Origin: JBBPZA01 sp963728925
GTDB lineage: Bacteria > Actinomycetota > Thermoleophilia > Solirubrobacterales > Solirubrobacteraceae
Direction: 5' to 3'
Assembly: GCA_963728925.1 (NCBI GenBank)
Contig: CAVSMB010000031.1
Location: forward strand, 62,001 to 126,000
DNA: 64,000 nt
In this document: in pieces, positions 41,992-53,224 of the stretch
Position numbering within the stretch: position 1 is the first letter of the stretch
Layout: each line of letters begins with the position of its first letter
Position numbers and translations under genes: made by a program
The notes under the pieces: generated by a model
Databases searched by the model: none
The model's input: only the letters and a program-made list of their open reading frames with translations
What the model was told of the DNA's origin: nothing

Positions 41992-42833
41992 GCCGCCTCG
42001 CGCTCGGCGCGCTTGCGCCAGTAGCGCTCGAGGCCCTGGTAGGCCTGGCCTGCGGGGACTGCCTGCTCGTAGGTCGCGGCCGTCTCGTCGTCGCTGACCG
42101 CCGCCCGGATCTCGGCGCGCAGGCCGGCGACGAAGTCCTTCTCGGAGCGGTCGCGTGCCAGGCGCGCCTGCTCGTCGAGCTGGCCGCGGAGCGTCTCGAG
42201 GTGGTCGCCGACACGGGAGCGGATGGCCCCGAAGTGGGTGGGCGCGAGCGCCGAGGGGTCCCAGCGCGCGACGGTGTCAAGCGAGCGGTGCCACGCCTCT
42301 ACGTCCACGTCCGGTGGCGGGGTGGGCGCCACGACGATCTCCTCGGGCTGGATGCGCACGCCGGCCACGTCGCCGACGTAGGCGATCCCCGAGTCCTGGT
42401 GGAGGTAGGAGACGTGGTGGGAGGCGTGGCCGGGCGTGTAGGCCACGCGGAAGCCCTCCACCCGCTCGTCGCCGTGCAGGACGCGGATGTTGTCGTCGGG
42501 CACGGGGATGACCTCGCCCCACAGGCGATCGAAGTCCTCGCCGTAGAGCCGCCGGGCGCTGGCCACGAGGCGCTCGGGGTCGACCATGTGGGGCGCCCCG
42601 CGATCGTGGACGTAGACGGGCAGGTCGGGGTACCGGCGCACGAGCGCACCGCTCGCGCCGGCGTGGTCGAAATGGATGTGCGTGAGCAGCAGCGCGCGGG
42701 GCTCGAGCCCGTCGAGCTTGGCGAGCAGCGTCTCGACGCTGGACTCCGGGCCGGGGTCGACGAGCACCCCGTCCACCTCGTAGCAGCAGATGACCCGCGA
42801 ACGCCCCACGTGGTCGACGTCGATCTCGCGCAT
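41988..42833 (-). CDS. MBL-fold metallo-hydrolase
   Basis: 281 residues, glyoxalase II-like metallo-beta-lactamase fold. Metal motif HIHFDHAG at about residue 53, further His in TPGHASHHV, Asp in YVGDVAG and final His in THFGAIRS. The last ~100 residues form a helical extension (DEQARLARDRSEKDF). Substrate unknown; thioester or lactone hydrolysis is common in this group. Divergent from ecm with ~38 bp between starts. Confidence 0.87.
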   Translation of the reverse strand: MREIDVDHVGRSRVICCYEVDGVLVDPGPESSVETLLAKLDGLEPRALLLTHIHFDHAGASGALVRRYPDLPVYVHDRGAPHMVDPERLVASARRLYGEDFDRLWGEVIPVPDDNIRVLHGDERVEGFRVAYTPGHASHHVSYLHQDSGIAYVGDVAGVRIQPEEIVVAPTPPPDVDVEAWHRSLDTVARWDPSALAPTHFGAIRSRVGDHLETLRGQLDEQARLARDRSEKDFVAGLRAEIRAAVSDDETAATYEQAVPAGQAYQGLERYWRKRAEREAA

Positions 42834-42871
42834 CCCCTGAGCCTACCCGCCGCCCCGTAGAATCTCCGCTG

Positions 42872-44914
42872 ATGAGCGAGAGCCAAGGCCTCCCCGAGCG
42901 CGACGCCGCCCGACCGCCCCAGCGCGACGGCCCCCGCCTCCCCGAGCGCGATCGGCCGTGGATGATGCGCACCTACGCAGGCCATTCCACCGCGGAGCGG
43001 TCCAACGAGCTCTACCGCCGCAACCTCGCCAAGGGCCAGACCGGGCTCTCGATCGCCTTCGACCTCCCGACCCAGACCGGCTACGAGGCCGACGACGAGC
43101 TCTCGCGCGGCGAGGTGGGCAAGGTCGGTGTGCCGGTGGCCCACAAGGGCGACATGCACGCCCTGCTCGACGGCATCCCGCTCGACGAGATGAACACCTC
43201 GATGACGATCAACGCGACGGCGGCGTGGCTGCTCGCCCTGTACATCGTCACCGCCCAGGAGAACGGGACCGACCCGGCCGTGCTCCAGGGCACGACCCAG
43301 AACGACATCATCAAGGAGTACCTGTCGCGGGGCACCTACGCCTTCCCGCCCGGGCCGAGCATGCGGCTGATCGCCGACATGGTCGCCTACGCCGTGCAGG
43401 AGGTGCCGAAGTTCAACCCGGTGAACATCTGCTCCTACCACCTTCAGGAGGCCGGGGCCACGCCGGTGCAGGAGATCGCCTTCTCGATGAGCAACGCGAT
43501 CGCCGTGCTCGACGAGGTGCGCGAGCGGGTCGACCCGGAGTTGATGGGCACGGTCTTCGGGCGGATCTCGTTCTTCGTCAACGCGGGCGTGCGCTTCGTG
43601 GAGGAGCACGCGAAGCTGCGCACGATGTCGGTCCTGTGGGACGAGCTCGGCCGCGAGCGCTACGGCGTGCAGGACCCGCGCCGGCGGCGCTTCCGCTACG
43701 GGGTGCAGGTGAACTCCCTCGGCCTGACCGAGGCTCAGCCCGAGAACAACGTGCAGCGCATCGTGCTCGAGGCGCTCGCGGTGACCCTCGGGCGCAACGC
43801 CCGCGCGCGAGCGATCCAGCTCCCCGCGTGGAACGAGGCGCTGGGCCTCCCGCGGCCGTGGGACCAGCAGTGGTCGCTGCGCATCCAGCAGGTGCTCGCG
43901 TTCGAGACCGACCTGCTCGAGTACCCCGACCTCTTCGAGGGCTCCGTGGTCATGGAGGGACTGGTCGAGGAGCTGCTCGAGGGGGCGCGAGCCGAGATGG
44001 CGGTGGTGGCCGAGCACGGCGGGGCGGTCGAGGCGGTGCCCTACATGAAGGCCGCGCTCGTCGACTCCCACCGCGAGCGGCTGCGGCGCATCGAGTCGGG
44101 GGAGCTCACGGTCGTCGGCCAGAACCGCTTCGTGGAGACCGAGTCCTCACCGCTCACCGCCGACGCCGAGGGGGGGATCCTCGTGGTCGACCCCGCCGTC
44201 GAGGCGCAGCAGATCGAGGCGCTCGGGGCGTGGCGCTCGGCGCGCGACGCCGCGGCCGTGGAGGACGCGCTGGCCGAGCTGGCGCGGGTCGCCGCCGACA
44301 AGAGCTCGAACATCATGCCCGCGACGATCGCCGCGGCGCGGGCGGGCGCCACCACGGGCGAGTGGGCAGGGACGCTGCGCGAAGCCTTCGGCTCCTACCG
44401 CGCGCCGACCGGCGTCGGCGAGGCGTCCGCGGGACCGCCGGACGATCGCCTGGAGGAGCTGCGCGACGAGGTCGGCCGCGTGAGCGAGGCGCTGGGCCGG
44501 CGGCTGAAGATCCTCGTCGGCAAGCCCGGGCTCGACGGCCACTCCAACGGCGCCGAGCAGATCGCCGTCCGGGCGCGGGACGTCGGCATGGACGTCGTGT
44601 ACGAGGGCATCCGGCTGACCCCGTCGCAGATCGCCCGCAGCGCGGTGGACGAGGGCGTGCACGTCGTCGGCCTCTCGATCCTCTCGGGCTCGCACCGCGA
44701 GCTGATCCCCGGAGTGATCGAGGCGCTGCGCGACGCGGGCTCCGGCGCGCCGGTGATCGTCGGTGGCATCATCCCCGAGGCCGACGTCGCCGCGCTGCGC
44801 GACGCGGGCGTGGCTGCGGTCTACACGCCCAAGGACTTCGACATCAACCGCATCATGCGCGACATCGTCGCGCTCGTCGCCGAGCACAACGGCATCGCGG
44901 CCGCCGCCGCGTGA
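42872..44914 (+). CDS. ecm: ethylmalonyl-CoA mutase (MeaA/Ecm), B12-dependent
   Basis: 680-residue single-chain acyl-CoA mutase. N-terminal barrel with RPWMMRTYAGHSTAERSNEL and FDLPTQTGYEADDELSRGEV, and C-terminal B12 domain with the base-off motif DxHxxG as KPGLDGHSNG (about residues 551-560). The sequence follows the MeaA/Ecm branch, not standard methylmalonyl-CoA mutase. It converts (2R)-ethylmalonyl-CoA to methylsuccinyl-CoA, just after Ccr in the pathway. GTGA overlap with meaB, its GTPase chaperone. Confidence 0.92.
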   Translation: MSESQGLPERDAARPPQRDGPRLPERDRPWMMRTYAGHSTAERSNELYRRNLAKGQTGLSIAFDLPTQTGYEADDELSRGEVGKVGVPVAHKGDMHALLDGIPLDEMNTSMTINATAAWLLALYIVTAQENGTDPAVLQGTTQNDIIKEYLSRGTYAFPPGPSMRLIADMVAYAVQEVPKFNPVNICSYHLQEAGATPVQEIAFSMSNAIAVLDEVRERVDPELMGTVFGRISFFVNAGVRFVEEHAKLRTMSVLWDELGRERYGVQDPRRRRFRYGVQVNSLGLTEAQPENNVQRIVLEALAVTLGRNARARAIQLPAWNEALGLPRPWDQQWSLRIQQVLAFETDLLEYPDLFEGSVVMEGLVEELLEGARAEMAVVAEHGGAVEAVPYMKAALVDSHRERLRRIESGELTVVGQNRFVETESSPLTADAEGGILVVDPAVEAQQIEALGAWRSARDAAAVEDALAELARVAADKSSNIMPATIAAARAGATTGEWAGTLREAFGSYRAPTGVGEASAGPPDDRLEELRDEVGRVSEALGRRLKILVGKPGLDGHSNGAEQIAVRARDVGMDVVYEGIRLTPSQIARSAVDEGVHVVGLSILSGSHRELIPGVIEALRDAGSGAPVIVGGIIPEADVAALRDAGVAAVYTPKDFDINRIMRDIVALVAEHNGIAAAAA

Positions 44915-45981
44915 AGGGCGGCGAGGGGCCCGCGGGAGAGGCCGCGCCGGGCGGGGCGGGGCCGCCTGGAGACGGCGCGCCGGGCGGGCTGCCTGAAGAC
45001 GTCGCGGCCGGTGAGGCTGTCGCCGCCGACCTCGGCCGGCGCCTGCGCGAGCGCGACCTCTCCGCAGCGCCGGCTGCCCTCAACGTGCTCGAGAACCGGG
45101 CGCCCGGCAACCGTGGCGCGATCGCGGCGCTGCTCGCCGAGCTCTCTCCCGCGGCCCTGGAGGGGGAGGCTCCCGCGCACGTCGTCGGGGTCACCGGCCC
45201 GCCAGGGGCCGGCAAGTCCTCGCTGCTCTCAGAGCTCGTCCGCGCCTGGAGGGCCGGCGGTCGCACGGTCGCCGTGCTCGCCGTCGACCCGACCTCGCGG
45301 CGTTCTGGAGGCTCGCTGCTCGGCGACCGCGCTCGGATCGCCTTCGACCCCGCCGACCGCGGTGTCGTCATCCGCTCGACCGCGGCCGGCGAGCGGCTCG
45401 GCGGGCTGGCGGCGCCGACCCGGGACGCCGCCCAGGCACTCTCCGCCGCCTTCGACGTCGTCGTCATCGAGACCGTCGGCGTCGGCCAGTCCGAGACCGA
45501 GGTCGCCGACGTGGCCGACACCGTCGCCGTCGTCGTGCAGCCCGGCAGCGGGGACGTGCTGCAGTTCCTCAAGGCGGGGATCATGGAGATCCCGGACGTG
45601 CTCGTCGTGACCAAGGCCGACCTCGGCCGCGTCGCCCAGGCGGCGCTGCGCGACGTCCGGGCCGCCCTGCGCTCGCTCGGCGCCGGCGACGTGCCGGTGC
45701 TGGCGGTCAGCGCGGTGCACCCGGTCCGCGGCGTCGAGGCGCTCGTCGAGGCGCTCGACGCGCTCGGCGCGCGTCAGGACCTCCCCGCCCGGCGCCTGCG
45801 CGCTCGCCGGCGCACGGCGCTCGCCGCGTTTGCCGCCGAGCACGGCGAGCGCGCGCTGCGCGACCTGGGCGGGCGTCGCGCGGCCCAGCGCTGGCTCGAC
45901 GAGCAGGACCCCGGGCTCGACGTCGCCGCGCTCGAGCGCGCGCTCGCGCAGCGCGCCGCCGCGCCGCCGAGCGACGGCTAG
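44911..45981 (+). CDS. meaB: MeaB/ArgK-family GTPase chaperone
   Basis: 356 residues. P-loop GPPGAGKSS at about residue 96, Mg/switch motifs DPTSRRSGGSLLGDRAR and ETVGVGQSE, base-recognition TKAD. MeaB proteins load and protect the cobalamin cofactor of acyl-CoA mutases. The first ~40 residues are a Gly/Pro-rich tail. GTG start overlaps the ecm stop. With ccr and ecm nearby this is a compact ethylmalonyl-CoA module. Confidence 0.93.
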   Translation: MKGGEGPAGEAAPGGAGPPGDGAPGGLPEDVAAGEAVAADLGRRLRERDLSAAPAALNVLENRAPGNRGAIAALLAELSPAALEGEAPAHVVGVTGPPGAGKSSLLSELVRAWRAGGRTVAVLAVDPTSRRSGGSLLGDRARIAFDPADRGVVIRSTAAGERLGGLAAPTRDAAQALSAAFDVVVIETVGVGQSETEVADVADTVAVVVQPGSGDVLQFLKAGIMEIPDVLVVTKADLGRVAQAALRDVRAALRSLGAGDVPVLAVSAVHPVRGVEALVEALDALGARQDLPARRLRARRRTALAAFAAEHGERALRDLGGRRAAQRWLDEQDPGLDVAALERALAQRAAAPPSDG

Positions 45982-45992
45982 GGTCCCTCGCC

Positions 45993-46142
45993 GTGCTGCG
46001 GCTGACGGCCATCCTCCTCGGCGTCTTCGCGGTCGCGACGATCGTTGGGGAGCTCGCCGGCGCGGTCAACCTGGGAACGGCCGCGACCTTCGGCCAGCTC
46101 GCCTTCCTCGCCGCGCTCGTCTACCTCATGGTGCGCGACTGA
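45993..46142 (+). CDS. 49-residue two-segment membrane protein
   Basis: Short frame from GTG to TGA encoding two hydrophobic helices (LRLTAILLGVFAVATIVGEL and FGQLAFLAALVYLMV) joined by a short Gly/Asn turn, ending in a charged RD. It lies 11 nt after meaB and may be part of that transcript. No family recognised; the clean hydrophobic pattern and position make it a likely real micro-protein. Confidence 0.6.
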   Translation: MLRLTAILLGVFAVATIVGELAGAVNLGTAATFGQLAFLAALVYLMVRD

Positions 46143-46207
46143 CTCGGCGTCCATATTCGGGCCCGAGCGGGTAGCCGCTCGGGGGCAGCCGAGGAAGAGT
46201 AGCTCCC

Positions 46208-46500
46208 ATGGACGTCGCCCTGATCCTCGTCATCGCGGTCGTCGTCATCGCCGTGCTCGCACGACTGATCTTCGCCGTGTCGCGACGCGGGCACGCCGAG
46301 CGCGAGCGCCATCGAGGCGACGCGGAACAGGCGCGCCAGCGCGCGCACGAGGCCAACGCACGAGCGGAGCTCAAGGAGGCCGACATGCACCGCGCGCGCG
46401 CCGACGTCGCCCAGGAGCGGGCCGAGCGCGAGAGGACGGCCGCCGAGACGTCGTCGAGGAGGAGCGCGTCGTTCGCGAGGAAGACCGACCCGCTCGCTGA
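46208..46500 (+). pseudogene. membrane-anchored coiled-coil protein with a one-base deletion
   Basis: N-terminal membrane helix (VALILVIAVVVIAVLARLIF) followed by a charged coiled coil (ERERHRGDAEQARQRAHEAN). At about 46447 GAGGAC has become GAGAC; restoring the G gives a natural end DVVEEERVVREEDRPAR and a 97-residue protein stopping at 46500. As written the frame runs on to 46828, deep into the opposite-strand coxG gene with odd Arg/Pro composition. Small proteins of this layout are common in actinobacteria. Real mutation or assembly error. Confidence 0.65.
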
Positions 46501-46529
46501 CGCGGTCGCCCGTCCGTCGCGAACGCCGT

Positions 46530-47267
46530 TCAGCGCGGCGGACGGCCGACCAGCGGGCCGAAGACCCGGCGCAGGAAGCGCTGGATCCTCCCGCCGACCA
46601 CGCCCAGGATCAGGCTGCCCCCGCTCACCGGCGCGGCGGGGGCCGGCGCCGGGCGCGACGGCGGAGGAGGCGCGGCGGCGGCCGGCGCGGCGGTCGCCGC
46701 AGACGCGGGCCCCCCCGACCGCTCGGGCCCGACGTCGATCGCCGCTGACTCGTCGGTGTCCGCGTCAGGCGCGGCGCGCGCGGACACGGGGGCGGCCTCC
46801 TCGGCGGCCGGCGCCGGAGCCACGGTGATCGTCTCCGACACGCACGTGGAGAAGTCGCGAAGCAACCGGTTCGAGACGTCCTTGATCATCCCGCCGCGAC
46901 CGAAGCGCGCGAGGCGGCCGGTGATCGTGAAGTCGGTGACGCTGTCGACGCGCGTCGAGCCGTCGGCCTCGACCAGGCGGCTCGTGATCGTCGCGCGAGC
47001 CGCGCCCTGACCGCGCTTGTCCTGGCCACTCGCCTTCATGACGACCTCGTGGGCGTCCTCGTCGACGAACTCCATGTGCAGCTCGCCGTTGTACGCCGCG
47101 GTCGTCGGGCCCAGCTTGACCTGGAAGGTCCCACGGTAGGTGCCGTCCTCGCCGGCCTCGGTGACCTGCGCCCCCGGCAGGCAGGGCGCCACGCGCTCCA
47201 CGTCGATCAGCGCGGCCCACACCTCGTCGATGGGCGCCGCCACCTCGAAGGACCGTTCGAGCTTCAC
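46530..47267 (-). CDS. coxG: CoxG-type SRPBCC membrane-associated protein
   Basis: 245 residues. N-terminal SRPBCC/CoxG lipid-binding domain (MKLERSFEVAAPIDEVWAAL, CLPGAQV, VTDFTITGRLARFGRG), a long Pro/Ala linker, and a C-terminal hydrophobic stretch (SGGSLILGVVGG) that may dock it to the membrane. CoxG recruits carbon-monoxide-dehydrogenase-type enzymes to the membrane and, by recent work on its relatives, carries quinone. Last gene of the cox operon; ATGA overlap with mobA-like gene. Confidence 0.88.
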   Translation of the reverse strand: MKLERSFEVAAPIDEVWAALIDVERVAPCLPGAQVTEAGEDGTYRGTFQVKLGPTTAAYNGELHMEFVDEDAHEVVMKASGQDKRGQGAARATITSRLVEADGSTRVDSVTDFTITGRLARFGRGGMIKDVSNRLLRDFSTCVSETITVAPAPAAEEAAPVSARAAPDADTDESAAIDVGPERSGGPASAATAAPAAAAPPPPSRPAPAPAAPVSGGSLILGVVGGRIQRFLRRVFGPLVGRPPR

Positions 47268-47833
47268 AGCGCTGCCTCCAGTTGCTCGCGGGTATCGATG
47301 TCGTCCGGGCGGCCGAGGCCGTCGCAGGGCACGTCGCGCACCGGCAGCCCGGCCAGCAGGCCGCGCGCCCCCTCGTCGCCGTGGACGGCGCCCACGGCCT
47401 CGAAGAGCTCGCGCTCGAGCACCACAGGATGGGCGGGCACGCCGCGGTAGGTCGCCCGCACCGCGACGGCGCCCTCGCCGCGCGCGACAAGCACCGCCGC
47501 GATGGCCCGCGGCGACAGGAACGGCTGGTCGCCCAGCACCACCACGACCGCCTCGGCGCCTTCGGCCTCGAGCGCGGCGACCCCGGCCCGCAGCGACGCC
47601 GACTGGCCCCTGTCCCAGTCCGGGCAGAGCACCGGCTCGGCGCCGTGGAGGTCGACCTCGCGCCGGATCGCCGACGCGTTGGCGCCGAGCACGACCACGA
47701 GCCGGTCCAGCCCCGACGCGGCCATCGCCGCGAGCGGGTGCTCGAGCAGCGGCCGCCCCCGCAGCCGCGCGAGCTGCTTGGGGCCGCCGAACCGGCGCCC
47801 GTCGCCGGCGGCGAGGACCACTCCGCCGATCAC
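47264..47833 (-). CDS. MobA/MocA-like molybdenum cofactor nucleotidyltransferase
   Basis: 189 residues; nucleotide-transfer motif GVVLAAGDGRRFGGPKQL and metal-binding GDQPFLSP. Members next to Mo-hydroxylases add CMP to molybdopterin (MocA-like), as needed by xanthine-oxidase-family enzymes. GTG 47833 chosen. It was probably once overlapped by the coxE stop; a 41-bp duplication (47823-47897) now separates them. Confidence 0.88.
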   Translation of the reverse strand: MIGGVVLAAGDGRRFGGPKQLARLRGRPLLEHPLAAMAASGLDRLVVVLGANASAIRREVDLHGAEPVLCPDWDRGQSASLRAGVAALEAEGAEAVVVVLGDQPFLSPRAIAAVLVARGEGAVAVRATYRGVPAHPVVLERELFEAVGAVHGDEGARGLLAGLPVRDVPCDGLGRPDDIDTREQLEAAL

Positions 47834-47897
47834 GCGCCAGCCCCTACTTCGAGCAGGCGAAGGCCGCCGATCACGAGCCGGCCCCTTCCTCGAGCAG
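47823..47897. repeat. 41-bp-period tandem duplication at the coxE/mobA junction
   Basis: Copies 47823-47856 and 47864-47897 are 34 bp each and match at 30 positions. On the minus strand each copy encodes LLE(E/V)GAG(S/A) then TGA and GTGATCGGCGG, i.e. the end of coxE and the start of mobA. Thus the original GTGA stop-start overlap has been duplicated, giving coxE one copy and mobA the other. Confidence 0.85.
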
Positions 47898-49022
47898 CAC
47901 CGCCAGCTCCTCCAGCGAGGCGATCGAGTTGCCGGCGAGCAGGTGGTCGGTGTGGGGTAGCGCCGCGCGCATCCCTCGGGTGAGCGGCGCGTAGTCGGGG
48001 TGGGCGGCGAGCGGGTTGAGCCACAGCACGCGGTGCGCGCACCGGCCCAGGCGCGCCATCTCGGCCCCGAGCAGCTCGGGATCGCCGCGGTCCCAGCCGT
48101 CGGAGAGCACGACGACCACGGCCCCGCGCCCCAGCCGCCGGCCGTGCTCGCGGTTGAGCGTCGCGATCGCGTCGCCGATCCGCGTGCCGCCCGACCAGTC
48201 GGTGACCGCAGCCGACGCGCGCTGCAGCGCGCGATCGGGGTCGCGGCCCGAGAGCTCGCGCGTGATGCGGGTGAGCCGCGTCCCGAAGGCGAAGGCCTCG
48301 ACGCGCCGGTGGGCGGCGACGGCGGCCTGGAGGTACTGCAGCAGCATGCGGGCGTAGGGCTCCATGGAGCCCGAGACGTCGCAGACCAGCACGAGCGGCC
48401 GCGGTCGGTCGCCGCGCTCGCGCCAGCGGCGCTCGATCGGCTCGCCCCCGTAGCGCAGCGAGGCGCGCAGCGTCCGCCGCAGGTCGTGCAGCTCGCCGCG
48501 CCGGCGGGCGGGCCGGCTGCGACGGCTCTCGCGCCGCGGGCCGCGCGCGGCGAGCCGCACCAGCAGCCGCCGCGCGACGGCGCGCTCGGCGGCGGTGTAG
48601 TGCGCGAAGTCCTTCTCGCGCAAGAGCTCGACGTCGCTCCACGCCGCCGGCACCGGCTCCGTCTCGAGTTCGGCGGCGGGCGGACCGGGCTCACCGCCGC
48701 GGCCCCCCTTCGCCTCGCCGGGCGCCCGCGGCAGAACGAGCCGACCGACGTCGTCGAGACCCTCAGGAGCCGGCGGGCGCTCGGGTGCCGGGAAGCACGC
48801 CTCGAAGGCCGCATCGAACACCTCGAGGTCCTCGCGCCGCGAGCACAGCGCGGCGCGCAGCGCGTGGTAGGAGTCGGTCCTCGACGACGGGTCGACGGCG
48901 GCGAGCGCGCGGTGCGCGGCGAGCAGCTCGCCGACCCCCGCGCGCACACCGCCGGCACGCAGAGACGCGACGAGCATCCCGAGCCGGCCCGTGAGGCGCA
49001 GGCCGAGGGCCACCTCAGACAC
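47871..49022 (-). CDS. coxE: CoxE-like vWA domain protein
   Basis: 383 residues; C-terminal von Willebrand A domain with MIDAS DVSGSM and TDWSGGTRIGDA, plus a long basic N-terminal part with RRRGELHDLRRTLRAS. CoxE works with the MoxR ATPase CoxD in maturing the Mo-Cu/Mo centre of CODH-type enzymes. GTG start lies inside the coxD end (8-nt overlap). Confidence 0.9.
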   Translation of the reverse strand: MSEVALGLRLTGRLGMLVASLRAGGVRAGVGELLAAHRALAAVDPSSRTDSYHALRAALCSRREDLEVFDAAFEACFPAPERPPAPEGLDDVGRLVLPRAPGEAKGGRGGEPGPPAAELETEPVPAAWSDVELLREKDFAHYTAAERAVARRLLVRLAARGPRRESRRSRPARRRGELHDLRRTLRASLRYGGEPIERRWRERGDRPRPLVLVCDVSGSMEPYARMLLQYLQAAVAAHRRVEAFAFGTRLTRITRELSGRDPDRALQRASAAVTDWSGGTRIGDAIATLNREHGRRLGRGAVVVVLSDGWDRGDPELLGAEMARLGRCAHRVLWLNPLAAHPDYAPLTRGMRAALPHTDHLLAGNSIASLEELAVLLEEGAGS

Positions 49023-49881
49023 CGTCGAGCACCCCCCGCTCGCGGACGCGCTCGAGGTCCTCGCGGACCTTGAGCGCGGCGCCCAGCGAGCCGTCGAGGT
49101 CGCCGTCGCCCAGCGCCAGCAGCGCCTGCGCCCACGCGAGCGTCTCCCCCACCCCGGGGAGCTTGTAGAGCTCCTCGTGGCGCAGCCGGGCGACGGCGCC
49201 GACTACCCGGCGCGCGATGTCGTCCGGCATCCCCGGCAGCCGCGCGCGCACGATCTCGAGCTCGCGATCGGCCGCCGGGTAGTCGATCCAGTGATACAGG
49301 CACCGTCGCTTGAGCGCGTCGTGGAGCTCGCGCGTCCGGTTGGAGGTCACGACGACCAGCGGGCGCCCGCGCGCCTCGACCGTCCCGAGCTCGGGGATCG
49401 TCACCTGGAAGTCGGCGAGGAACTCGAGCAGGAAGGCCTCGAACTCGTCGTCGGCGCGATCGACCTCGTCGACGAGCAGCACGACCGGCCCCTCGTGCTC
49501 GAGCGCCTCGAGCAGCGGCCGGCGCACGAGGAACTCGCGCCCGAACAGCCGCGAGGTCTCCCCGCCCTCCCCCGCGCCGCGCAGCGCCAGGAGCTGGCGC
49601 GCGTAGTCCCAGTCGTAGACCGCCTGGTGAACGTCGATTCCCTCGTGGCATTGCAGCCGGATCAGCCGTGCCCCGGCCGCTCCGGCGAGCGCCTTGGCGA
49701 CCTCGGTCTTCCCCACGCCGGCCTCGCCCTCGAGCAGCAGCGGCTGCTCGAGGGAGACCGCCAGGAACACCGAGGTGGCCAGGCCGCGGTCGGCGAGATA
49801 GCGCTCACCGCCGAGCGCCTCGCGCACGTCGGCGACGGACGTCCAGCGCGCCGCCGCGGGCGGCCCGGCCGGACCCGCCAT
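49015..49881 (-). CDS. coxD: MoxR-family AAA+ ATPase (CoxD)
   Basis: 288 residues. Walker A GEAGVGKT (52-59), Walker B VVLLVDEVDRAD, sensor-1 VVVTSNRTRELHDALKRRCLYHW. MoxR AAA+ proteins act with vWA partners as metallochaperones; CoxD is needed for the sulfurated active site of CO dehydrogenase. 29 nt after coxM and overlapping coxE. Confidence 0.93.
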   Translation of the reverse strand: MAGPAGPPAAARWTSVADVREALGGERYLADRGLATSVFLAVSLEQPLLLEGEAGVGKTEVAKALAGAAGARLIRLQCHEGIDVHQAVYDWDYARQLLALRGAGEGGETSRLFGREFLVRRPLLEALEHEGPVVLLVDEVDRADDEFEAFLLEFLADFQVTIPELGTVEARGRPLVVVTSNRTRELHDALKRRCLYHWIDYPAADRELEIVRARLPGMPDDIARRVVGAVARLRHEELYKLPGVGETLAWAQALLALGDGDLDGSLGAALKVREDLERVRERGVLDGV

Positions 49882-49910
49882 AGCTCCGTCGGCCGGGGCG
49901 TCGGGCGCGG

Positions 49911-50755
49911 TCAGGCCGACACCCCTGCCGCCTGCTCGAGCGCGCGCCGGGTCAGCACCCGCGCGAGGTGGCGCTTGTACTCCGGGGTCGCGTTGAGGTC
50001 GCCGGGCGGCTCCGTGCCCTCGGCGGCCTGCTCGGCCGCGGCGGCGATGCTCTGCGCATCGAGCGGCCGGCCGCGCAGGGCGGCCTCGGCCGCGGTCGCG
50101 CGCAGCGGCACCGAGCTCATGTGGGTCAGCCCGATGCGCACGTCCTCGCAGGTTCCGCCGCTGCTCTTGACGAGCGCGCAGACGCCGACCATCGCCCAGT
50201 CCTCGGCTCGGCGGTTGAACTTCAAGGCGCCCCAGCCATAGCCCTCGAGCGCCGGCACGCGGATCTCGGTCATGACCTCGTCGGGCCCTACCGCCGTCGT
50301 CAGGTAGTCCTGGAAGAGGTCCGCTGCCGCGACCTCCCGGTCACCCGAGGGCCCGTGCAGGCTTACCGAGCCCTCGGCCGCGAGGACCACCGCCGGGAGG
50401 TCGGAGGCGGGGTCGCCGTGGGCCAGCGAGCCGCCGATCGTCCCGCGATTGCGAACCTGCTGGTCGGCGATCGTGCTCGCCGTGTGGGCGAGCAGACCGA
50501 GCTCGGGTGAGCGCTCGAGCGTCGCGTGCGTGGTGAGCGCGCCGATCTTCAGGTCGCCGTTCTCCCGGGACACGCCGGCCAGCCCCTCGATCCCGCGCAG
50601 GTCGATGAGCAGCGTCGGCGCGGCGAGCCGCAGCTTCATCAGCGGGACGAGCGAGTGCCCCCCGGCGATGAGCTTCGCGTCCTCTCCGCCCTCGGACAGC
50701 GCCGAGACGGCCTCGTCGAGCGAGGCCGCCACCGTGTAGTCGAAGTCGGCGGGGA

Positions 50756-50759
<4 letters not shown>
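49911..50759 (-). CDS. coxM: Mo-hydroxylase medium (FAD) subunit
   Basis: 282 residues. FAD-binding motifs AGGHSLVPLMKLRL and TIGGSLAHGDPASDLP, conserved in the CODH/xanthine dehydrogenase medium subunit, which passes electrons from the 2Fe-2S clusters to an acceptor. ATGA overlap with coxL shows tight coupling. Confidence 0.95.

Positions 50760-53220
<2,461 letters not shown>

Positions 53221-53224
<4 letters not shown>

Noticed and set aside
42299..44071. 590-residue minus-strand frame across ecm
   Set aside because: Antisense shadow; ecm on the plus strand has full family motifs and a B12 domain.
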